Assembly: GCF_000701465.1 (NCBI RefSeq)
Contig: NZ_JNIY01000003.1
Span: forward strand, 930,001 to 994,000
From: Paraoerskovia marina DSM 21750
GTDB lineage: Bacteria > Actinomycetota > Actinomycetes > Actinomycetales > Cellulomonadaceae
Reading direction: 5' to 3'
DNA: 64,000 nt
Of this stretch, positions 9,385 through 24,329 are shown piece by piece (the first letter of the stretch is position 1; every line of letters starts with the position of its first letter). Position numbers and translations under genes: made by a program. The notes under the pieces were generated by a model that did no database searches, was not told the DNA's origin, and was given only the letters and a program-made list of their open reading frames with translations.

Positions 9385-9390
9385 TACGAT
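9385..9390 (+). promoter_or_regulatory. putative -10 hexamer of htrA
   Basis: TACGAT lies 9 bases before the GTG of a 19-codon upstream ORF and 65 bases before the htrA ATG. Confidence 0.45.
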
Positions 9391-9399
9391 GCGGGGGAC

Positions 9400-9455
9400 G
9401 TGACGCCCGACCCTCGTCGCCCACGCCGAACCCGACAGGAGAAGCGCCCCAGCCC

Positions 9456-9459
<4 letters not shown>
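9400..9459 (+). CDS. possible 19-residue upstream ORF of htrA
   Basis: The ORF reads VTPDPRRPRRTRQEKRPSP, with six Arg in 19 residues. It starts with GTG close to a -10-like hexamer and ends with TGA overlapping the htrA ATG (ATGA). The first four codons, GTGACGCCCGAC, are identical to those of a second 19-codon ORF before smpB. The htrA Shine-Dalgarno AGGAG lies inside it. Short open frames are common in high-GC DNA, so coding status is unproven. Confidence 0.3.
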
Positions 9460-12899
<3,440 letters not shown>

Positions 12900-12900
12900 C

Positions 12901-12906
12901 TAGGGT
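12901..12906 (+). promoter_or_regulatory. -10 hexamer of the YihY gene
   Basis: TAGGGT lies 6 bases before the ATG at 12913 and 1 base after the preceding stop codon. Confidence 0.6.
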
Positions 12907-12912
12907 CTGAGC

Positions 12913-14016
12913 ATGGCCCACTCGTCGACGTCGCCCCCCTCCGGAACCGTCGGTGCCGTGGCGACCAAGGGAAAGCAGCTCGCAGACCTCTGGGCCCACA
13001 GTCGGCCGGGACGGACCTTCCAGCGGTACGGAGCCACCCGCGGGGCGCTGCTCTGCGGTGGGATCGCCTACTCCGCCCTGTTCTCCATCTTCGCCGCCCT
13101 GGCGATCGTCTTCACGGTCTTCTCGCGGGTTCTCGGCAGCAACAGCGAGCTCGAGGACGACGTCGTCGCGCAGATCAACGAGTTCATCCCCGGTCTGATC
13201 ACGACCGACACGACGTCGGGGATCGTCAGCATCGACGACCTGATCCTCTCCGGCTCGCTCTGGCCGACCCTCCTCTCCGCCGGAGTGCTGCTGTGGACGG
13301 CGATCTCGTTCATGACGGCGCTGCGCCGCGGGGTGCGGGCCCAGTTCGGGCTGTCCGAGGTCGGGCAGTCCTTCGTCATGTCGAAGGTCTGGTCCCTGGT
13401 CGGGTTCGTCGGCCTGGGCATCGGCGTCGGGCTGTCGACGGCCGTCAGCGTCGTGGCGGTCCAGCTGGGGGAGTGGCTCACCCAGGACCTTCTGTCCCTC
13501 GGTGACGCCGGGTCGTTCCTCGTGACCGCCGGGGGTCTGCTCGCATCGCTGGTGATCGACACGGTCGTCGTCGTCGGGGTCGTCGTCGTGGTGGCCGGGG
13601 CGCGTCCCCGGGGCCGTGACCTCTGGATCGGGGCGGTCGTCGCCGGGGTCGCCTTCGGTGCGCTGCGGGCACTCGGGACAAGCGTCGTCGCGGGTGGTGC
13701 CGACAAGAACGCGCTGCTGGCATCGGTGGCCGTCGTGGTGACGCTGCTCCTGCTGGTCAACTTCGTCTCGCGCGTGCTGCTGCTCGTGGCGGCCTGGATG
13801 GCCGACCCGGCGTACGTGGAGCCGCACCCCGAGCCTGTCGAGACGCTGCGCGAGCGTGTCGACCGCGAGCGCGAGATCCGGGCCGGTCAGGGCTACGGCT
13901 ATCCCTGGAGCCCGCTGGTCCGGGGTGTCCGGCGCGGTCTGCGCCCCCGCCCGCGTCGGCTCGTGCGCCGCGGCGAGGCGCTACGGCCGGAGACCCGGCC
14001 GGGCGAGTACCACTAG
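12913..14016 (+). CDS. YihY/BrkB-family membrane protein
   Basis: A 367-residue polytopic membrane protein. The family hallmark RYGATRGALLCGGIAYSALFSIFAALAIVF-type first segment is present (about residues 37-70), and about six membrane helices are seen in total. The C-terminus is strongly basic (many Arg). The family was once thought to be RNase BN, which is wrong; its function remains unknown. The gene stands just after trpS and the RNA ligase-like gene but has its own -10. It is convergent with sdhB, with a hairpin between them. Confidence 0.87.
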   Translation: MAHSSTSPPSGTVGAVATKGKQLADLWAHSRPGRTFQRYGATRGALLCGGIAYSALFSIFAALAIVFTVFSRVLGSNSELEDDVVAQINEFIPGLITTDTTSGIVSIDDLILSGSLWPTLLSAGVLLWTAISFMTALRRGVRAQFGLSEVGQSFVMSKVWSLVGFVGLGIGVGLSTAVSVVAVQLGEWLTQDLLSLGDAGSFLVTAGGLLASLVIDTVVVVGVVVVVAGARPRGRDLWIGAVVAGVAFGALRALGTSVVAGGADKNALLASVAVVVTLLLLVNFVSRVLLLVAAWMADPAYVEPHPEPVETLRERVDREREIRAGQGYGYPWSPLVRGVRRGLRPRPRRLVRRGEALRPETRPGEYH

Positions 14017-14032
14017 TCACCCCGAGGACGAA

Positions 14033-14070
14033 CGACGGCGCCGCCCACCCGGAGGTGAGCGGCGCCGTCG
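14033..14070. terminator. bidirectional hairpin between the YihY gene and sdhB
   Basis: The arms 14033-14049 and 14053-14070 pair over 12 perfect bases (CGACGGCGCCGC), then one mismatch and four more pairs, around a short loop. It sits between convergent genes and can end both transcripts. Confidence 0.78.
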
Positions 14071-14083
14071 GACCGTGCGTGGA

Positions 14084-14854
14084 TCAGAAGGCGCGGGTGA
14101 TCATCGCCCGCTTGACCTCCTGGATGGCCTTGGTGACCTCGATGCCGCGCGGGCAGGCCTCGGTGCAGTTGAAGGTCGTGCGGCAGCGCCACACGCCCTC
14201 CTTGTCGTTGAGGATCTCCAGACGCTGCGTGGCGCCGTCGTCCCGGCTGTCGAAGATGAACCGGTGGGCGTTGACGATCGCCGCGGGGCCGAAGTACTGC
14301 CCGTCGGTCCAGAACACGGGGCACGAGCTCGTGCACGCCGCGCAGAGGATGCACTTGGTCGTGTCGTCGAAGCGTTCGCGCTCCTCGGACGACTGCAGGT
14401 GCTCCTTGGACGGCTCGTTCCCCTTGTTGATGAAGAACGGCATGATCTCGCGGTAGGAGGCGAAGAACGGCTCCATGTCCACGATCAGGTCCTTGAGGAC
14501 CGGCAGGCCCTTGATCGGCTCCACGATGATCGGCTTGTCGGGGTTGACGTCCTTGAGGAGCGTCTTGCACGCCAGGCGGTTGCGACCGTTGATGCGCATC
14601 GCGTCGGATCCGCACACGCCGTGCGCGCAGGAGCGCCGGAACGAGAGCGTCCCGTCGTCCTCCCACTTGATCTTGTGGAGCGCGTCGAGCACCCGGTCGG
14701 TCCCGTGGACCGTGATGGTGAACTCGTCCCACCAGGGGTCGGGCCCGACCTCGGGGGAGAAGCGCTGGATCTTCAGCGTGACGTCGAAGGACGGGATCTC
14801 GCCGGCGGCCGGCTTGTTCTCGGCCTCTGCGGTGGTGTCCAGGGTCGCAGTCAT
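14084..14854 (-). CDS. sdhB: succinate dehydrogenase iron-sulfur subunit
   Basis: A 256-residue iron-sulfur subunit that carries electrons from the flavoprotein to quinone. The [2Fe-2S] ligands are in CAHGVCGSD and the following RLAC. Two ferredoxin-like clusters are ligated by CILCAACTSSCP and CTEACPRG. The N-terminal 20 residues are variable and Glu/Ala-rich. The ATG overlaps the sdhA stop (ATGA). It is the last gene of sdhCDAB, ended by the hairpin at 14033-14070. Confidence 0.97.
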   Translation of the reverse strand: MTATLDTTAEAENKPAAGEIPSFDVTLKIQRFSPEVGPDPWWDEFTITVHGTDRVLDALHKIKWEDDGTLSFRRSCAHGVCGSDAMRINGRNRLACKTLLKDVNPDKPIIVEPIKGLPVLKDLIVDMEPFFASYREIMPFFINKGNEPSKEHLQSSEERERFDDTTKCILCAACTSSCPVFWTDGQYFGPAAIVNAHRFIFDSRDDGATQRLEILNDKEGVWRCRTTFNCTEACPRGIEVTKAIQEVKRAMITRAF

Positions 14855-16686
14855 CAGTACTTCCGCTCCATCGGCTCGTACCGCGTCTGGGTGACCGACT
14901 TGGATCCGAGGACGATCTTGTAGTCCCCGAACTCCTCGACGTGGTCGAAGTAGTTCTCGACCGTCCCGTCCACGGTGTCGCCCGCCGTCGCCGGACGGCG
15001 GTACGTCATGGTGTGCAACATGTAGTTCGTGTCGTCGCGATCGGGGAAGTCCTCGCGGTAGTGCCCACCGCGCGACTCCTTGCGGTTGATCGCGGCGACG
15101 ACGGTGATCTCGGCGAGGTCCAGGAGGAACCCGAGCTCGAGGGCCTCGAGGAGGTCGGTGTTGAACATCTGGCCCTTGTCCTGGACCGAGACGTTCTTGT
15201 ACCGGGCCTGGAGCTCACGGATGTCGGCCAGCGCCTGGTCGAGCGACTCCTTGGTGCGGAACACCTGGGCGTTCGCGTCCATCGTCTCCTGGAGGGCCTT
15301 GCGCACCTCGGCCACGCGTTCGCCCTCGGGGCGGTCGCGCATCTCGTCGAGCTGGGCGATCGTCCGGTCCGCGGCGTCGGCCGGCAGGTCGTGGAACGAC
15401 GCCGTCTTCGAGTAGGCGGCGGCGCTCCGGCCGGCGCGCTTGCCGAAGACGTTGATGTCGAGCAGCGAGTTGGTGCCCAGGCGGTTGGAGCCGTGGACCG
15501 ACACACAGGCGACCTCGCCGGCCGCGAAGAGGCCCTTGACGACGTTGTGCGAGTCGCGCAGGACCTCGCCCTCGACGTTCGTCGGGATGCCGCCCATGGC
15601 GTAGTGCGCCGTCGGGTACACCGGGATCGGGTCCGTGTAGGGCTCGATGCCGAGGTAGGTCCGTGCGAACTCGGTGATGTCCGGGAGCTTGGCGTCGATG
15701 TGCGACGGCTCGAGGTGCGTGAGGTCGAGCAGCACGTAGTCCTTGTTCGGACCGCAGCCGCGTCCCTCGCGGACCTCGTTCGCCATCGACCGGGCGACGA
15801 TGTCGCGCGGTGCCAGGTCCTTGATCGTCGGTGCGTACCGCTCCATGAAGCGTTCGCCGTCCGAGTTGCGGAGGATCCCGCCCTCGCCTCGTGCGGCCTC
15901 GGAGAGCAGGATGCCGAGACCGGCAAGGCCTGTCGGGTGGAACTGGAAGAACTCCATGTCCTCGAGCGGGAACCCGCGACGCAGCGCGAGCGCCATGCCG
16001 TCACCGGTCAGCGTGTGGGCGTTCGAGGTGGTCTTGAAGATCTTGCCCGCGCCGCCCGTGGCGAAGATGATCGCCTTGGCCTGGAACACGTGGATCTCGC
16101 CGGTGGCGAGGTCGTAGGCGACGACGCCGGTCGCGTTGACCTCGGCCCCGTCGGCCATGTCCTCGGTCGACAGGTCGTGGTCTGTGATCAGGTCGAGCAC
16201 GTAGAACTCGTTGAAGAACTCGACGTCCTGCTTGACGCAGTTCTGGTAGAGCGTCTGCAGGATCATGTGCCCGGTGCGGTCCGCCGCGTAGCACGAGCGA
16301 CGCACGGCCGCCTCGCCGTGGTTGCGGGTGTGCCCGCCGAACCGGCGCTGGTCGATGCGACCCTCGGGGGTGCGGTTGAACGGCAGGCCCATGTGCTCGA
16401 GGTCGATGATCGCGTCGATCGCCTCCTTGGCCATGATCTCGGCCGCGTCCTGGTCGACGAGGTAGTCGCCGCCCTTGACGGTGTCAAACGTGTGCCACTC
16501 CCAGTTGTCCTCCTCGACGTTCGCGAGGGCGGCGCACATGCCGCCCTGGGCGGCGCCGGTGTGCGAACGCGTGGGGTAGAGCTTGGTGATGACGGCTGTC
16601 CGGACCTCGCCGGACGCCTCGAGCGCCGCGCGCATGCCGGCACCTCCGGCACCGACGATGACGACGTCGTACTGGTGGGTCTGCAT
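14854..16686 (-). CDS. sdhA: succinate dehydrogenase flavoprotein subunit
   Basis: A 610-residue FAD subunit that oxidises succinate to fumarate in the TCA cycle. The FAD dinucleotide fold is [15 protein letters not shown]. The His of [10 protein letters not shown] is the usual site of covalent FAD. HPTGLAG and the [17 protein letters not shown] regions belong to the active-site core. The length is normal for the family. It lies 43 bases after the membrane anchor gene and is coupled to sdhB. A 617-codon open frame on the opposite strand is a high-GC shadow. Confidence 0.97.
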   Translation of the reverse strand: MQTHQYDVVIVGAGGAGMRAALEASGEVRTAVITKLYPTRSHTGAAQGGMCAALANVEEDNWEWHTFDTVKGGDYLVDQDAAEIMAKEAIDAIIDLEHMGLPFNRTPEGRIDQRRFGGHTRNHGEAAVRRSCYAADRTGHMILQTLYQNCVKQDVEFFNEFYVLDLITDHDLSTEDMADGAEVNATGVVAYDLATGEIHVFQAKAIIFATGGAGKIFKTTSNAHTLTGDGMALALRRGFPLEDMEFFQFHPTGLAGLGILLSEAARGEGGILRNSDGERFMERYAPTIKDLAPRDIVARSMANEVREGRGCGPNKDYVLLDLTHLEPSHIDAKLPDITEFARTYLGIEPYTDPIPVYPTAHYAMGGIPTNVEGEVLRDSHNVVKGLFAAGEVACVSVHGSNRLGTNSLLDINVFGKRAGRSAAAYSKTASFHDLPADAADRTIAQLDEMRDRPEGERVAEVRKALQETMDANAQVFRTKESLDQALADIRELQARYKNVSVQDKGQMFNTDLLEALELGFLLDLAEITVVAAINRKESRGGHYREDFPDRDDTNYMLHTMTYRRPATAGDTVDGTVENYFDHVEEFGDYKIVLGSKSVTQTRYEPMERKY

Positions 16687-16729
16687 CGGGGACGATGCCT
16701 CCTCCGGGTGAGTGGGAACTGTCGCGGCG

Positions 16730-17179
16730 TCAGGCCGTGCAGAACGACGCGAGCAACTCGGCTGGAGCGTCGGCGGGGCAGGGGTCGAAGGTGAAGATCA
16801 CGAGGGTGCCGAGGACGACGACGATCGTGAACGCCACGTAGAGGAGGAGCTTGAGCACCAGGCGGGTGCCGTCGCGCTCCGCGTAGTCGTTGATGATCGT
16901 GCGCACACCGTTGGTCCCGTGGATCATCGCGAGCCACAGCATCAGCAGGTCCCAGATCTGCCAGAAGGGGCTCGCCCACTTGCCGGCGACGAAGCCGAAG
17001 TCGATGGCCTTCACGCCCTCTCCGACCATGAGGTTGACGAAGAGGTGGGCGAAGATGAGAGCGATGAGGATGACGCCAGAGACGCGCATGAACATCCAGC
17101 TGTAGAGCTCGAAGTTCGACCGCGTGATCTTCTGGCGGGCGTAGGGCGAACGCGGTGCGGCGAGAGCGGTCGTGGCCAT
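16730..17179 (-). CDS. sdhD: succinate dehydrogenase hydrophobic membrane anchor
   Basis: A 149-residue membrane subunit with three hydrophobic helices. The pattern [21 protein letters not shown] provides the haem-side Arg/Ser and His, and [15 protein letters not shown] is the typical second block. The start MATTALAAP overlaps the sdhC stop (ATGA); a long upstream extension of the same frame is not real. It anchors SdhAB and forms part of the quinone site. Confidence 0.92.
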   Translation of the reverse strand: MATTALAAPRSPYARQKITRSNFELYSWMFMRVSGVILIALIFAHLFVNLMVGEGVKAIDFGFVAGKWASPFWQIWDLLMLWLAMIHGTNGVRTIINDYAERDGTRLVLKLLLYVAFTIVVVLGTLVIFTFDPCPADAPAELLASFCTA

Positions 17180-17562
17180 CAGTGCCCACCTCCGAAGACG
17201 TTCATCAGGTGGCGGGGCAGGAACCCGGCCATGGTGACGACGGTCCCGCCGACGACGACCCACAGCATGACCCGCTGGTACTTCGGGCCCTTGGTCCAGA
17301 AGTCGACCAGGATGATGCGGATGCCGTTGAAGGCGTGGTAGACGATCGCGGCGACGAGACCGGCCTCGCCGAGCCCCATGATGGGTGTCTGGTACGTGCC
17401 GATCACGGCGTTGTACGCCTCGGGCGAGACGCGGACCAGTGCCGTGTCGAGCACGTGCACGAGTAGGAAAAAGAAGATCAGCACGCCAGTCACGCGATGC
17501 GCGACCCAGGACCACATTCCTTCGTGGCCGCGGTACAGCGTGCCAGCGGGTGCACTTGGCAC
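17179..17562 (-). CDS. sdhC: succinate dehydrogenase cytochrome b556 subunit
   Basis: A 127-residue membrane subunit with three helices. GHEGMWSWVAHRVTGVLIFF carries the conserved HRxTG of the family, LLVHVLD the likely haem-ligand His, and YHAFNGIRIILVDF the third motif. The GTG start gives the usual MPSAPAGTLYRGHEGMW N-terminus of actinobacterial SdhC. It is the first gene of the operon, with about 100 bases of leader if the TACAGT at 17665-17670 (minus strand) is the promoter. Confidence 0.92.
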   Translation of the reverse strand: MPSAPAGTLYRGHEGMWSWVAHRVTGVLIFFFLLVHVLDTALVRVSPEAYNAVIGTYQTPIMGLGEAGLVAAIVYHAFNGIRIILVDFWTKGPKYQRVMLWVVVGGTVVTMAGFLPRHLMNVFGGGH

Positions 17563-17664
17563 GGTCTGGCCTCCTGTGACGGATCCGATGGCGACGCGTC
17601 CTGGCGGGTCGCGGTCCGACGTCGGAGCGCGCGGACGCGTCAGGAGTTGTCCGTTCTCCGGACC

Positions 17665-17670
17665 ACTGTA
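17665..17670 (-). promoter_or_regulatory. putative -10 of sdhCDAB
   Basis: The minus strand reads TACAGT inside an AT-richer stretch of the 209-base region between sdhC and the divergent manC-like gene. No -35 of good quality is seen, and the leader would be about 95-100 bases. Confidence 0.35.
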
Positions 17671-17759
17671 GTGAATAAGTTGTGGACGTAGAGCCGCGGC
17701 CCCCGATTCTGACGGGCGTTCGTCTCAATATGTGACGGACGCCACGTCCGCGTCGTCAC

Positions 17760-17765
17760 TATGAT
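17760..17765 (+). promoter_or_regulatory. -10 hexamer of the manC-like gene
   Basis: TATGAT lies 6 bases before the ATG at 17772 and is the closest match to TATAAT among the leaderless-type promoters in the window. Confidence 0.65.
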
Positions 17766-17771
17766 CGACGC

Positions 17772-18893
17772 ATGGGACAAGCAGCGGGGCCGATCGAGGA
17801 CTTCTACGCCGTGGTACCTGCGGGCGGCGCAGGGACGCGGCTCTGGCCGCTCTCCCGTCGGCAGACGCCCAAGTTCCTCCTCGACCTGACCGGGAGCGGT
17901 CGCACGCTCCTGCAGGCGACGGTCGACCGGTTGGCTCCGCTCGCCGGTGACGAGGGGATCGTCCTGGTCACCGGTACCGCCCACGTCCCGGCGGCTCGCG
18001 AGCAGCTGCCGGGGCTCGCCTCCGACCAGATCCTCGCCGAGCCGTCGCCCCGGGACTCGATGGCGGCGATCGGCCTCGCGGCCGCCGTCCTCGCCGAGCG
18101 GCACGGCGACGTCGTGCTCGGGTCCTTCGCGGCCGACCAGGTGATCTCAGGGCGTGAGGCGTTCGACGACGCGGTGCACGAGGCGGTCGCCGCGGCCCGT
18201 GACGGGTACGTGGCCACGATCGGCATCGCCGCGTCGCGCCCGTCGACGGCGTTCGGGTACATCCGGTCGGGGACACCGCTCGGCGTGGCTGCGGCGCCGT
18301 CCGCCCGGAATGTCCGGGGCTTTACTGAAAAGCCCGATGCCGCGACGGCACGCGAGTACCTCTCCTCGGGGGAGTACCGGTGGAACGCCGGGATCTTCGT
18401 CGCGCGGACGAGCGTGCTCCTCGGCCACCTGGCGGAGCAGCGGCCCGCGCTCCACGACGGGCTGCGCACGATCGCCGCCGCCTGGGACACGCCCGAGCGT
18501 GACGCGGTGCTCGACGCCGTGTGGCCCGGTCTCGAGCGCATCGCCATCGACCACGCCGTGGCGGAGCCGGTCGCGGCGCTCGGCGGGGTCGGCGTCGTCC
18601 CGGGCACCTTCGGGTGGGACGACGTCGGGGACTTCAACTCCCTGGCCGCACTGCTGCCGTCCGACGACGGTGCCGGCTCCAAGGTGCTCGGCGACACCTC
18701 GTCCGTGGTGCGGCTGGAGAGTGCGGGCTCGGTCGTCGTCCCGGGGGATCGCACCGTCGCCGTGCTCGGGCTCGACGACGTCGTCGTGGTCGACACCCCC
18801 GACGTCGTCCTCGTGACGACGCGCGCTCGCGCGCAGCAGGTCAAGGACATGGTGGGTCTGCTCCACGAGCAGGGGCTCGACGAGCTGCTCTAG
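17772..18893 (+). CDS. manC: mannose-1-phosphate guanylyltransferase
   Basis: A 373-residue nucleotidyltransferase making GDP-mannose from mannose-1-phosphate and GTP, for lipoglycan and mannan synthesis. The signature PAGGAGTRLWPLSR near the N-terminus, the FTEKP block, YRWNAGIFV and the GTFGWDDVGDF segment are all of the GDP-mannose type. It lacks the extra C-terminal isomerase domain of bifunctional ManC/AlgA enzymes. It may supply donor for the GT-C protein at 5480, but that is inference. Confidence 0.9.
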   Translation: MGQAAGPIEDFYAVVPAGGAGTRLWPLSRRQTPKFLLDLTGSGRTLLQATVDRLAPLAGDEGIVLVTGTAHVPAAREQLPGLASDQILAEPSPRDSMAAIGLAAAVLAERHGDVVLGSFAADQVISGREAFDDAVHEAVAAARDGYVATIGIAASRPSTAFGYIRSGTPLGVAAAPSARNVRGFTEKPDAATAREYLSSGEYRWNAGIFVARTSVLLGHLAEQRPALHDGLRTIAAAWDTPERDAVLDAVWPGLERIAIDHAVAEPVAALGGVGVVPGTFGWDDVGDFNSLAALLPSDDGAGSKVLGDTSSVVRLESAGSVVVPGDRTVAVLGLDDVVVVDTPDVVLVTTRARAQQVKDMVGLLHEQGLDELL

Positions 18894-18927
18894 GTGGACA
18901 CCGGGGAACGGTCGGCAGACCGGCGTC

Positions 18928-18933
18928 TACCCT
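18928..18933 (+). promoter_or_regulatory. -10 hexamer of the M20 amidohydrolase gene
   Basis: TACCCT lies 6 bases before the GTG at 18940; no ribosome binding site is present. Confidence 0.55.
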
Positions 18934-18939
18934 GGCGGG

Positions 18940-20127
18940 GTGAGCCCTCATAACGTCGTGACCGACCGGATCCGCACCCTGGTAGCCACGCTCCACGACG
19001 AGCTGGTCGCGGTGCGGCGAGACCTGCACGCGCACCCGGAGGTGGCGTTTACCGAGGTTCGCACGACGCGCGTCCTGGCCGAGCGGCTGCGGCTGGCCGG
19101 CCTCGAGCCCCGGCTGCTGCCCGGGACCGGGCTGGTGGTCGACGTCGGCGAGGTGGCGCCCGGGCAGGGCAGGATCGCGCTCCGCGCCGACATCGACGCG
19201 CTCCCGCTCACGGACACGTGCGAGCAGGAGTTCGCCTCGACCGTCGACGGCGTCGCGCACGCGTGCGGCCACGACGTCCACGCGACCGTCGTGCTCGGGG
19301 CGGCGCTGGTACTCGCCGAGCTCGACGCCGAGGGACAGCTCGCACGCGGCGTGCGCTGCATCTTCCAGCCCGCCGAGGAGATCATGACCGGTGGCGCGCC
19401 GGACGTCATCGCCGCGGGTGCGCTTGACGGGGTCGACGAGATCTACGCACTGCACTGCGACCCCAAGGTGGACGTCGGCACCGTCGGTACCCGGATCGGA
19501 CCCATCACGGCGGCGGCCGACCAGATCTCCGTCACGCTCGGGTCGACCGGGGGGCACACGTCCCGGCCCCATCTGACCGGTGACGTCGTCTTCGCGCTCG
19601 CCCAGGTCGTCACGCAGGTCCCGGCCGTGCTCGGCCGCCGGCTCGACCCGCGGTCCGGCACCAACCTGACCTGGGGCGCCGTGCACGCCGGCGACGCCCA
19701 CAACGCGATCCCGACGACGGGAGTGGCGCGTGGCACGCTGCGATGCCTCGACGGGCGGGCCTGGGAGCACGCGGCCAGCGTGCTCGAGTCCGCCGTCGGC
19801 CAGGTCGTCGCGCCGTACAACGTCACAGCCGAGGTGCATCACACGCGAGGCGTTCCGCCGGTGGAGAACGACGAGGCCGCGACGGGTCGGGTCGAGTCCG
19901 CCGCCCGTGCGGTGCTCGGCCCGCGGTCCGTGATCCTGACGGAACAGTCGCTCGGCGGGGAAGACTTCGCCTGGTACCTGACGCAGGTGCCGGGAGCGCT
20001 CGCGCGCCTCGGCACCCGTGCCCCCGGCGGTCGTTCCTACGACATCCACCAGGGTGACCTTCGGGTGGACGAGCAGGCGATCGACGTCGGTGTCGCGCTC
20101 CTGGCGCGCATCGCGACGGGTGAGTAG
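18940..20127 (+). CDS. M20-family amidohydrolase (AmiA/AmiB or hippurate hydrolase type)
   Basis: A 395-residue M20D metallohydrolase. DLHAHPEVAFTE, the metal-binding HACGHDVHAT, the Glu pair QPAEEIMTGG and the His in YALHCDPKVDVGT mark the catalytic domain; GGHTSRPHLTGD belongs to the lid domain. Family members cleave N-acyl amino acids, indole-3-acetyl conjugates or p-aminobenzoyl-glutamate; the substrate here is unknown. M. tuberculosis has amiA1/amiB1 in the equivalent region between lpdA and the deo genes. There is no signal peptide. Confidence 0.88.
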   Translation: MSPHNVVTDRIRTLVATLHDELVAVRRDLHAHPEVAFTEVRTTRVLAERLRLAGLEPRLLPGTGLVVDVGEVAPGQGRIALRADIDALPLTDTCEQEFASTVDGVAHACGHDVHATVVLGAALVLAELDAEGQLARGVRCIFQPAEEIMTGGAPDVIAAGALDGVDEIYALHCDPKVDVGTVGTRIGPITAAADQISVTLGSTGGHTSRPHLTGDVVFALAQVVTQVPAVLGRRLDPRSGTNLTWGAVHAGDAHNAIPTTGVARGTLRCLDGRAWEHAASVLESAVGQVVAPYNVTAEVHHTRGVPPVENDEAATGRVESAARAVLGPRSVILTEQSLGGEDFAWYLTQVPGALARLGTRAPGGRSYDIHQGDLRVDEQAIDVGVALLARIATGE

Positions 20128-20180
20128 TCCCACTTCGTGGACACGTCGCCGTCCGGCACGAGACGACCGGTGACGCTTGT

Positions 20181-20211
20181 GTAACAAACTCTGGCGTTAC
20201 CTGGAAGTAAC
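20181..20211. promoter_or_regulatory. triple GTAAC/GTTAC element upstream of the nucleoside uptake operon
   Basis: GTAAC (20181-20185), GTTAC (20196-20200) and GTAAC (20207-20211) form two adjacent inverted repeats with spacers of 10 and 6 bases. The element sits about 125 bases before the BMP start and 23 bases before a TACAGT -10. It looks like a repressor site, but the regulator is not known. Confidence 0.4.
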
Positions 20212-20233
20212 GTGCAGAGCGTGTGCGGGTGGA

Positions 20234-20239
20234 TACAGT
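20234..20239 (+). promoter_or_regulatory. putative -10 of the nucleoside uptake operon
   Basis: TACAGT lies in the 208-base intergenic region, with a leader of about 90 bases to the BMP start. There is no clear -35. Confidence 0.4.
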
Positions 20240-20258
20240 GTTTAGACAACGGACCGGT

Positions 20259-20339
20259 GTGACCCGGGGATGTTTCCCGGAAGAGGGCGAACCCCAGCAG
20301 CCGACGTCCATTCACCCCACGCAAGGAGTTCACCCGTGA
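20259..20339 (+). CDS. possible 26-residue leader ORF of the BMP gene
   Basis: A GTG-initiated frame of 26 codons ends in TGA that overlaps the BMP start codon (GTGA). It starts about 20 bases after TACAGT. There is no ribosome binding site and no recognisable sequence, so it may be chance. Confidence 0.15.
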   Translation: MTRGCFPEEGEPQQPTSIHPTQGVHP

Positions 20340-21424
20340 AGAGAGCAGCGAAGGTCACTGCCGTGGCCACCCTCTCCGCCCTCGCCCTCGCCGCCTGCGG
20401 CGCAGCCCCTGAGGACGACAGCAGCAGCGCCGACGGCGCCGACAACTCGGACTTCAAGGCCTGCATGGTCTCGGACGCCGGCGGCTTCGACGACAAGTCG
20501 TTCAACGAGTCGGGCAAGCGGGGCCTGGACGCCGCGTCGGACGAGCTCGGCATCGAGACGCAGACCGCCGAGTCGCAGGCGAACGCGGACTACGCGCCGA
20601 ACATCACGAACCTCGTCTCCGAGGGCTGCGACATGATCGTGACCGTCGGGTTCCTCCTCGCGACCGCCACCGGTGACGCCGCCACGGACAACCCTGACAC
20701 CGAGTTCGCGATCGTCGACTCGACCGCTCAGGACGCCGACGGCAACCCGATCGAGCTCGACAACGTGAAGCCGCTCAGCTTCGACACCGCCCAGGCCTCC
20801 TACCTCGCCGGCTACGTCGCCGCCGGGATGAGCGAGACCGGGACCGTCGCCACCTACGGCGGGCTGCAGATCCCGACCGTCACCATCTTCATGGACGGGT
20901 TCGTCGACGGCGTCGCCAAGTACAACGAGGACAACGGCACCGACGTCAAGACGCTCGGCTGGGACAAGGAGGCCCAGAACGGCTCCTTCGTCGGCAACTT
21001 CGAGGACCAGGCGCAGGGCCAGCAGCTCACGCAGACCTTCATCGAGCAGGGTGCGGACGTCGTCCTGCCCGTCGCCGGGCCGGTCGGCCTCGGTACGCTC
21101 GCCGCTGCTCGTGACGCCGACGGTGTCTCGGTCATCTGGGTCGACTCCGACGGCGTCGAGACCAACCCGGACTACTCCGACATCATCCTGACCTCGGTCA
21201 TGAAGGGCATCGACGCCGGTGTCCAGGACGTCATCACGACCGGTGTGAACGACGAGTTCTCGAACGAGGCCTACGTCGGAACGCTGGAGAACGAGGGCGT
21301 CGGCCTCGCGCCGTTCCACGACTTCGAGGAGACCGTCCCGCAGGAGCTCAAGGACCAGGTCGACGCGATCAAGCAGGAGATCATCGACGGCAGCATCGTC
21401 GTCGAGTCGCCCAGCGCTCCCTGA
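20336..21424 (+). CDS. BMP-family nucleoside-binding lipoprotein
   Basis: A 362-residue substrate-binding lipoprotein of the basic membrane protein/Med family, which delivers nucleosides to the ABC transporter encoded next. The signal peptide ends in LALAAC, a lipobox with the lipidated Cys at about residue 21. The body begins with CMVSDAGGFDDKSFNESG, the classic BMP N-terminal block. The GTG is set by AAGGAG seven bases upstream; the frame is open further but lacks a start with a ribosome binding site. A stem-loop separates it from the ATPase gene. Confidence 0.94.
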   Translation: MKRAAKVTAVATLSALALAACGAAPEDDSSSADGADNSDFKACMVSDAGGFDDKSFNESGKRGLDAASDELGIETQTAESQANADYAPNITNLVSEGCDMIVTVGFLLATATGDAATDNPDTEFAIVDSTAQDADGNPIELDNVKPLSFDTAQASYLAGYVAAGMSETGTVATYGGLQIPTVTIFMDGFVDGVAKYNEDNGTDVKTLGWDKEAQNGSFVGNFEDQAQGQQLTQTFIEQGADVVLPVAGPVGLGTLAAARDADGVSVIWVDSDGVETNPDYSDIILTSVMKGIDAGVQDVITTGVNDEFSNEAYVGTLENEGVGLAPFHDFEETVPQELKDQVDAIKQEIIDGSIVVESPSAP

Positions 21425-21445
21425 CACAGCGCCGCACGATCACGA

Positions 21446-21477
21446 GCGAGCCGGCCCGGGCCACCGGGTCGGCTCGC
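21446..21477 (+). terminator. intra-operon hairpin between the BMP and ABC ATPase genes
   Basis: A 14-bp stem (21446-21459 with 21464-21477, one G-T pair) has a 4-base loop and starts 22 bases after the BMP stop. No T tract follows. It probably lowers readthrough or protects the 3' end of the binding-protein message rather than ending the operon. Confidence 0.6.
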
Positions 21478-21537
21478 CCGTGTCCCACTAGTCTTTGATT
21501 CAGGTCGCAAAGCCGCGACGCCCGGAAGGAGGGCTCC

Positions 21538-24325
<2,788 letters not shown>

Positions 24326-24329
<4 letters not shown>

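Noticed and set aside
14941-16794. A 617-codon open frame opposite sdhA
   Set aside because: sdhA is certain, and the opposite frame has only repetitive Val/Glu/Arg composition with no domain.
17575-17741. TGTGACGGA repeated upstream of sdhC and manC, considered as CRP-type half sites
   Set aside because: The repeats lack the inverted TCACA partner at the right spacing, and the base composition makes such repeats likely.
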